DNA of 64,000 nucleotides from Gnetum montanum (taxonomy: Eukaryota > Streptophyta > Gnetopsida > Gnetales > Gnetaceae): positions 109,554-173,553 of the forward strand of contig MNCI01011403.1 in the NCBI GenBank assembly GCA_015680685.1. The letters are read 5' to 3'. A program made the position numbers and the translations under genes. The notes under the pieces were generated by a model. That model saw only the letters and a list, made by a program, of their open reading frames with translations, did no database searches and had not been told where the DNA came from. Positions within the stretch are counted from its first letter, which is position 1. Every line of letters starts with the position of its first letter. Shown here in pieces: positions 56,512 through 64,000 of the stretch.

Positions 56512-59500
56512 TCATTGGTTTAGTAATTTTTTGATTTTTCGCATTTTTACGTTGGGAGCAAAGTTAGCGGGTATGATTCTATATTTAGCATCCCCTTTGC
56601 TGATCACGTTGAATGGTAACTCAGCCAAAGGGATGTCTGATGGAATAGTCCCTGCATCGGTGTTTTCAGATGTTTTGGCATTTGGTGTGAGTTTTGTGTT
56701 AGTTGTTGTTCCTAAGTGAGGAGGTGTATGTACAATGTCTGGCCTAGGTAGTTCTATTTTGGGTGGATTTTCATCTATGTTTAAAGGATTATCGCTTGTC
56801 GGTTGTTGTTCATTTATGTCATGTTGTCTAGGCTCTTCGAGCTTAACCTCTGAACCTTGGTCTGTGTCTATGTACGATGAGATGATGGGTGTAGCAGCCT
56901 CCCCATGTATGATGATTTCACCACCTTCATAAGGCAGGTGAATATCTTGGTGTATAGGGGATGAGACTGCTTTCAGTTGAGCTAACCAAGGCCTTCCTAA
57001 TATTAGGTTGAATCCTGCCATTTCATCAATCACCACAAAGTTAGCGGATGTGGGGAATTGGTCCCCTGCTATGAAGTCTAAGGTCACGGTGCCTTTGACT
57101 ATTACGCGTGATCCACTAAATGATTTCAAGCATGTGGTGGTAGTTGATCTGATTTGCTCTGTTAGCTCGAGTTGTTCGATGATGAGATATGGGACTACGT
57201 TTGTGGTAGCTCCATCATCTACATGGACCCTATGTATCTTGAATTGGTTTACACGTATTGTTATGAACATAGGGGCTGTTGTTATCTCCCCTGCTTTCTC
57301 ATCCACCTTGATGTTATTGTTGTGGAAACTTAATGGTTTGGAAGTTGACCCTTGGGGCAAGTACATTACCGCCTGAATGGACGGTTCATTTAGGGGCAAA
57401 TCCTCGCTTACTAGGATCGGCGTTAACATGTGCACTAAAGCTTCAAGATGTGTTTGGGATGTTAAAACTAAGTCATACAAGCTTAGCGAACTATTCTTTT
57501 GTTTGAGTGCTTGTGTGACCTGTGTTAGGGCTATTGCTAGGTCTCTACTATTGGGCGCATGTTTATCGACAGTAACTTGGTCCATTGGGCCCAACAGTTT
57601 TATTTTTTGCATCGTTGGTTTATTATTTTCTTTTGGAATTGTTGATTCGGACGTATCATGTTTTCTAGATGATTTCCCCTCATGGCTTGCATTTGGTTTA
57701 TCGTTAGGTTGTGTTATGGGTATTACATTTAATGGAGTAGGTTTAGGAGGTTCTAAGGCTAGCCGTTGACGCTCCTTTTCCAAGCGCTCCTGCGTAAGCC
57801 TGTCCGCTAAGTGTTCTCATGTGTGATGCAGCGGCATGATTGGTTTTGAGGCCTCAGGTTACCTCGGGATTCGTACTACATATGGAGTTGGATGGGGTTG
57901 TGGTTGGACAGTCGCCTGTGGTTGGATGCTAGACGGGCTAGGCACCTTGATGACATAGGGGCTTGGTTTATTTTGTGTCTGGGAATTAGAGGATTGGGGA
58001 TCACTAGGACGTTCGGATGTCCTAACGACGTATGGGGTTGGTTTAGGCAGAGGTTGGACCTTCGCTATTGCGACCGCGGGTGGCACTCGGACTACATAAG
58101 AGGCAGGCTGAGTAGGAGAGGTTGGTAGATTTGAGGAAGTGACGGCAGGAGGTATACGCACCACATATGATTTTTCACATGTCGGGGTGTTAGAAGCCGT
58201 TACGGCGAGGGGTACGCAGATAACATAAGACTGTTGCGGGGCGTATGATGATTGAGGCATGGATGTTGATGCAATGGGAGGAATACGTACTACAAATGGC
58301 TTGTTAGGAATTTGTTGTTCATAGTCAGAGTAGATGGGGTTAATGCTAGGTGTTTCAGGTTCATTATCTAGGTAGATTGTGTTAATAACGTATGGTGCCT
58401 CTTTGGTATTCAGAGAATCTTTATACACATCCATAGCCTGGTTCTGCGGCTGGACCGGGTTCGCCTCATCAAAAGTGATTTGGCCTCTGTCAATCATTCG
58501 TTGTATGTCTTGTTTCAGGGTGAAACAGTAATCCATGCCATGCCCGTTACGTTGGTGATAGTCACAGAAGCGGTCCATCCTGAAACCTTTGGATACTGGG
58601 GGTTCATCCGACGTTGCTAGGCTTGGGTTCTGAACCAGTTGACAGAACTGGTCCTGTCTTTGGATCACTTCTAGGGACAACTATTTATGTTTCATTAATC
58701 CAGCCCTCAGGAGTTGATCAAATAGCTGGGATGGATTCATAGGCAATGGCGTATATTGGGAGGGTTCTTTCCTCTCAAAGTTTCTCGTATAGTTTGGTGT
58801 TGGATTCTGCGATGAGGAAGATTCTAGTGTAGTCGCGAGAGTAGGTTTAGTATAATTAGTAGGGGCCACTAGCATTTTGTTTTGTTATACCATATTTGCT
58901 TGTTGCATTTCCACTATTGCTGCTATAGTTGTTTTAGCCTCTTCTTTATCTTTCTTACTGTGTTGATTTTTGAAGGCTAAATACACAGAATCATGGCTAT
59001 TTTGGGGCGCCTCCTCTATATTTTTAATCTGTACAAAGGCTTGATTAAGGTTACGTGCATTAAGATAATATAACTTGGATTTGAAAAAGTCGTTAATAGC
59101 CCCCTTTAGAATGGTGAGCAAATATGTCTGTGGGATTGGCTCATGGAGCTCATTGAGAGCAGCGCTCCACCTCTGGATGAATTTTTGTATAGGTTCTAAA
59201 GGCGCTTGTTTGACCTGTATAAGGTTGTCAAGTGTCGCTTCAGATTTCAAGTTATACTTGAACCTGGTAACGAATTGATGTAACAACTCTTCCAAGGAAA
59301 ATATCAAGTTTCTTGGCAAGGCCCGATACTAATCAAGTGCTCTCCCTACAAGGGACATAGGGAACACTCGCAAAATGGTGTGGGGCCACACCTGGAGTAA
59401 TGCACATTCTAGTCTAAATGTTATAAGGTGAGCATTGGGGTCCATCTCCCCATTATATTTAGTTAGCGTAGGCAATGATACACCTTTGGGTAAGGTTAGG

Positions 59501-60726
59501 GGCGGAACAGAAGAGCTGATGGGGTCATCGTGGTAAAAGTCCACTACCTTCAACTCTCAGACAGCAGCTGTTTTGAGGCGTTTGACCTCATCAGTTAGTT
59601 CCTGCATTAGTTTTTTAGCATCTACCCAGTCTTGAGCACTAAGTGAGGTGGCAGCTTGGGGATGTGGTGCAATGTTCAGATTAGATTGTTGAATAGTAGG
59701 TTGGAAGGCTAAAAGCTGTGTAGTTGGCGGTTGTACTTGTGGAATGTTTATAGCAGATGGCATCAGGGGCGGCATATTGTGAGCAAGGGGTTACTGTTGT
59801 TGTGGTTATGTTTGGGGGATGTTGACCGGTGGCATTGTATGAGGTGGTATGTTGTAGTGAGGGGGTTGATGTGGTTGAGCACCCATTGCTGCCCATTGCC
59901 CAGTCATGTTTTGTGTAGGAATCCCCTGAACTTGTTGAGTTACAGTAGTAAAAGGGGCTCCGTGAGTTTGGACCCAGGGGATATAATGGGTAGACGTAGA
60001 TGCCGGTATCACATGCAGCATCCTGATCATGCAAGGCAAGAAGGTTACCCCTACATTATTTTGAGGGGGTTGCATTTGTAAGAATGGGGGTGCTATAGCT
60101 GCGGGAGGAATTGTGAGGGGAAGCGTGTTGACTTGAACATCGGTTGGTGGAGGAATGGGCACGAGTGCGGCTGCGTCTTGTTGAGGTGCATGCGCTTGCG
60201 TGATGTTCAGTGGTTGAAGGGATGAAGTTTCGCCCGTGAATGGGTGAAACAACGGGTTTATATAAGTTTGTGGGCTAAGGGTGTGGTATGAGTCTTCATG
60301 TTCAGATTGGGCAACGAACTTGTCCTTCTCTTCCGGTTGAGGGTTTACTATAGGTTGATCTAGCGACTGGCTCCTTTGCAGGAGGAGTTGTGTGATGAGC
60401 TCAAAGTAAGGCTTTGGAACAGGGATAATATCATACGGGGAAGGAATGAACTCTTGCCCTCCCCTATAGAAAAGTTTGTATTGCCTTTTAACTTCTATTT
60501 CGGCTCGGTCCACAGCTAAGCCAGCTTGTATTTTCAGGCATATGAAGTTGTACTGGTCTTGACTTATGATGTTAGATGACGGGTTCCTCCCTTGCCACCT
60601 AAGGGATCAGCGAGGCCCCACTATGGGTTGTGCCGCAGGCTGTTGGACCGTGGGCTGTTGGACAGCCATGGAGCCTACGATGTTGGTGACTTGGGTGGTT
60701 GTAACGGTGGTGTTTGCGGTGTTCAT
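56512..60726 (-). pseudogene. gag: Element E gag-PR pseudogene
   Basis: ATG at 60726 and TGA at 56512-56514 on the minus strand, one frame with several premature stops (near 57784-57858, 58681, 58876-58884, 59320-59328, 59554-59556, 59776-59805 and close to the N-terminus). The protease segment (423 codons open from 57783) is the longest intact one outside B and contains VHVDDGATTNVVPYLIIEQL near 57185-57240. Upstream are PYVV-type repeats (about 57870-58300), the zinc-knuckle region (about 58500-58590), the Gag domain (about 59060-59550) and the conserved N-terminal blocks. Confidence 0.88.
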
Positions 60727-61533
60727 GATGAGCAGCTGAGAATGTGACACAGTGAAGGGATATGGAATTAGTGTGCTTAGTGCAGCGTAAACCTACGTTC
60801 GTGGCGTACAACGTATACACTGGGTCTCAACGTATAAGCTTTAGCGTAGACAGCATAGACAATGTATAGGTATACAGCGTATAGTGTCAGCATAGAGAAT
60901 CTACGGCATAAAGCGTACAACATATATGCTAAGCAGCGTATACAACATCAGCATACAGTGTAAATGGGGTTATAGCGTATAGAGTGTAACGTACATGGAT
61001 GGCAGTGTAAACGAGTTTAGGGCGTAGTGCAGACAAAGTCAGCATACAGCATAGATGGGATCTATGGCGTAGAGAGTGCAACCTAAATTTAGCAGTTGCG
61101 TATATGTCAGCAGCGTAAGCAAGGTCTTTTGTGCAACGTAGGCACAATCTGTAGCGTAAAACGTGTAGCGTATATGTCTACAGCATAAAGTGAGCAGCGT
61201 ATGTGTTAGCAGCGTAAACAGAGTTATGTGTGCAGCGTAGACAAAGTCTATAGTGTAAAATGTGCAGGGTCCGCGTATAGCGTAGACAGGGTCTACAGCA
61301 TGTAGCGGACAGCATATGTTCAACAGCGTAGATGCTGGAAGACTTGTAGATGGTAAGCTTTTGATGGGGCATCGTAGACGTTGGATAGTTTGTAGATTGT
61401 AAGTTTTAACCAGAGCAGCGTAGATGCTGGGAGGTTTGCAGATAGGGTCGGCGTATACTCGACAGCGTAGATGCTGGGAGTTTTTCAAGCACAGTAAGTT
61501 TAAGGTAAAGGCCCTTCTTCTAGCACCAATTTC
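60727..61533 (-). other. Element E leader with primer-binding site
   Basis: Non-coding, rich in AGCGTATAGYGT and AGCGTAGATGCTGGGA motifs. The primer-binding site is at 61511-61528 on the minus strand, TGGTGCTAGAAGAAGGGC. Frames in the region are motif translations. Confidence 0.65.
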
Positions 61534-62900
61534 TATACCGTCCGAAATCGTCAGTCTCCAGCTGGAAGGAAACACAGACCGTGGGACAACCGGATACGTA
61601 CAGAAGATCCTACCTTCACCTAAGGGCAAGCTGGAATGAACGAAGGCAGAGTACCTTGGATGGTTCGCAAGCGGATCAAGCAAGGATTTTCTGAAACGTA
61701 CACCGAGGTGCTATACGCTGGGTTATACGTGAACAGTGTAATAGGCGTAAAACAGAGCATAAACAACATAATTGATGCGAACAGAGTGTAAACGTAAAAC
61801 AGCGTAAAAAGTATACATGCAAAAATTAATGCAAACTGTAACAGATTTTAGGAAGAAAATGTAACAATGGTATTCCAAAATGAGAGTTACAATGCACCAG
61901 TCTAACGCAGTTGTGGCTTTGACACAATGCGGACGAATAGCCACAGTGGATGCAGGGAGGACTGATGGCTGGTTCAAACTATAGTCACAGTGTAGAGGCT
62001 GTATGCTCAACATATAGGGTTTTCAGCGTACAAGGCTCTCTGCTCTGTTTCTCCACGTTTCTGCTCTCCAGTTTACTCTAAAAATCTGACAACCACCCTT
62101 TATCTCATGGAAAAATGGGGCTTTTATACAGGTTTTGACATTAGACTCGAGTTGGGTGACACGTGGCATGTTGACCGAGTGCAAAAGAATGAAATTTACA
62201 AGTGTACAATATATTACATTTGCTGAGAGTATACGTTGAGCATATAAACTGTATCAAGCGAGTGTAGACTCTAGGCATATATGCTGGATGTGCTGGGCGT
62301 ATACACTGGATGTGCTAAACATATACACTTGATGTGCTAGGTGTATATGCTGGATGTGCAGGGTGTATACGCTGGATGTGCATGGGTGTATACGCTGGAG
62401 TGTATACGATGAAGGATGCTGATCGTATACGCCAGGGCGTATACGCTGATGGTTGTTGGGCGTATATGTCAAGGCGTATACGCTGATGGTTACTACCTTG
62501 TACCAAGTCTTATTCTGCAGTGCTATTTCCATGTCGTCTTCAGGGATTGCATGCCAAGCGTATGTATCAGTCGTACAAGCTAAACGTACTTGTGAGGTGT
62601 GTACGCTGGTCGTGTATGCTGTGAACATCGGGCGTATACACTAGGTGCATACGCTGTGAACTTGAGCGTATATGCTGGGCATATACGTTGTGAATGTCAA
62701 CTTTGAGCGTATACGCTGGGCGTATATGCTAAGAATGTAGACTTGGGCGTATACGCTGAGAATGCATACTTAGTGAAAATTAAGCATCTGATCCCTGCAG
62801 TTGCCATGTTTGGTACCAGATGTAGCCGTGGTCGTCTGTGAGTCCCAAGGACCTGCTTCTTGTTGGAAAAGTACTAAGCTTGAAATTTTGTGGTGTTCCA
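61534..62900 (-). repeat. Element E 5' LTR
   Basis: On the plus strand it starts TATACCGTCCGAAATCG (TG changed to TA) and ends TTTTGTGGTGTTCCA. It is the longest LTR here, because of extra palindromic GGGCGTATACGCTGGATGTG-type repeats at 62260-62760. The TATA box is at 62122-62128 on the minus strand. Confidence 0.88.
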
Positions 62901-64000
62901 CCTTCTTCCACGGTGGCAGTTGATAACGATTTTTTTGCAGGGAGGGATAATTTAGAATTATTTACCAATAGTTCTAGGCTTGGCGCCTTCACATTTGAAC
63001 CTCGTATTTTAAGCCATCGCAGCAAATTTTACACGGGGGACAAATGAAGATAAATTATTGTCTTTTTACTACCACCAATGTCTACTATTGTATTCTCTTT
63101 TTACCATCACCTAGTTCATAAAATTACTAGACCTTCAATAGTATTCAAAACTAAAAGAAAATTTTTCTAAAAAAATTAAAATGAGAATAACAATTATGTG
63201 GAGCTATTAGATTTATTTTTCATTATTCACAAAAGCAATATTTGCAATATTTCTCCTAACTTCCTAACTTCCTAAGTTAATACTTCCTAACTTATTGGAC
63301 AAGTTACTTGAGAGAGAAGTTAGCTAAGATATTTTTGAGTATGTAACTACCTTTTGAACCCTATAAAAAGGCTTCAAGGGTAAGAGAAAAAGAAAAAGGA
63401 GGGAGGAGAAGACATTGGTATCACACTTTGGATGGTTACTAGCTAGCACTTTGGCTCTCACTTGGAGACACACTTTTGGTCTTGGGAGAAGAGCATTTGA
63501 AAAGAAGAAAGTGTGAAAGATTGCTTGTAAGATGACTTGCTAAAGAAAAGATTTCAACCTCTTTGTAATGGTCCTATGAGTTATGTTTTTTAAATTTTAT
63601 TGTTTAGCTAGTGGTTTAGATAGTATCATCCTTGGCAAATAATTTTGAGATTTTTAGATTGCTCTTATTGTTCTTGTTGCATGATAGAAATTTCTATTAA
63701 ATTTTTGCCATAGAAGTGCTTGTGTTTGAAAGCCTTAAGAGCATTTTAATAGTGAATTTGGTTATTGTGCAACGTATAAGAACTACTATTGAGATCGTTG
63801 TAAGAGAGCTTCTACTTGTACTCATGTTGTTGAACGATTCAATAGTCAAGAGGGTTCAGAAAATCTTTGGTATTTTGATCAGACCAAAATAGTTTTATTT
63901 TATCTTTAAAGTGAATCTCCGTGGTATTTCAATCAGAAATTATCAAGTCTTTGAAGGTTCTATTGAATGCAATTGTTGACATCCATTATCTAGCCAAAAT
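62901..64000 (+). mobile_element. Element G: partial copy of the F-type LTR, the outermost host layer
   Basis: From 62901 the sequence aligns with element F from about 53603: the GGTGGCAGTTGATAACGATT region, a block of CTAACTTCCTAACTTCCTAA, the CCCTATAAAAAGGCTTCAAG TATA region and the downstream part to the end of the window. It continues beyond the right edge. No gene is recognised. Element E was inserted into it. Confidence 0.7.

Larger units (their letters stand above)
51070..62900 (-). mobile_element. Element E: 5' half of a Tat-type retrotransposon, minus strand
   Basis: Contains, right to left, a 5' LTR (61534-62900), leader, gag-PR (60726-56512), array and the 3' half of the opposite-strand gene (56067 back to 51070). 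The rest lies beyond element A, to the left of the window. Split by element F. The right TSD would be CCTTC at 62901-62905. It is inserted in a copy of the F-type sequence. Confidence 0.87.

Overview
The window is plant nuclear DNA made almost entirely of nested LTR retrotransposons. No ordinary host gene, tRNA or rRNA gene was recognised. The organism is most likely a flowering plant with a repeat-rich genome: the elements are about 17 kb and belong to the Tat branch of Ty3/gypsy. That placement rests on a Gag with a CxxHx4HxxxxC-type knuckle, a polymerase with both a gypsy-type and an archaeal-type RNase H, and an integrase without a chromodomain. The species cannot be named from the sequence.

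Nesting, reconstructed from LTR ends and target-site duplications (TSDs): element G (62901-64000, partial) was hit by element E (minus strand, 5' LTR 61534-62900). E was hit by element A (minus strand, from beyond the left edge to 51069) and by element F (52590-55630, TSD GATAC). A was hit by element B (plus, 6108-23135, perfect TSD CATAT) and by element C (plus, 27953-45532, TSD TTAGT/TTGGT). A, B, C and E are one family. Removing B and C from A rejoins its antisense gene and its gag-PR reading frame.

Layout of the family, clearest in B: 5' LTR; primer-binding site; leader; gag-protease in one frame; a short tandem array with a TAAACT core; a gene on the opposite strand; another TAAACT-core array; a splice-acceptor-like site; pol (RT, RNase H, archaeal RNase H, integrase); a third TAAACT-core array; 3' UTR; polypurine tract; 3' LTR. 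The pol frame of B is intact (about 1,160 codons), while its gag-PR frame has three stop codons. C, A and E are more decayed, mostly by CAG/CAA/CGA codons becoming stops.

The most notable feature is the opposite-strand gene between protease and reverse transcriptase. In B it resolves into eight exons joined by GT-AG introns that keep one frame for 1,067 codons including the stop, apart from one premature stop in exon 1. It has its own TATA-box promoter. The same exon structure is visible in A, C and E. Its second exon reads like a plant FCP1/NIF-type HAD phosphatase domain with the catalytic aspartates replaced in every copy, suggesting a captured host gene turned pseudoenzyme. The whole gene lies inside what looks like an Ogre-type intron of the sense transcript. 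GCGTATACGC-like palindromic repeats are dense in the LTRs, the leader and the upstream region and first intron of the antisense gene, and scarce in the coding parts.
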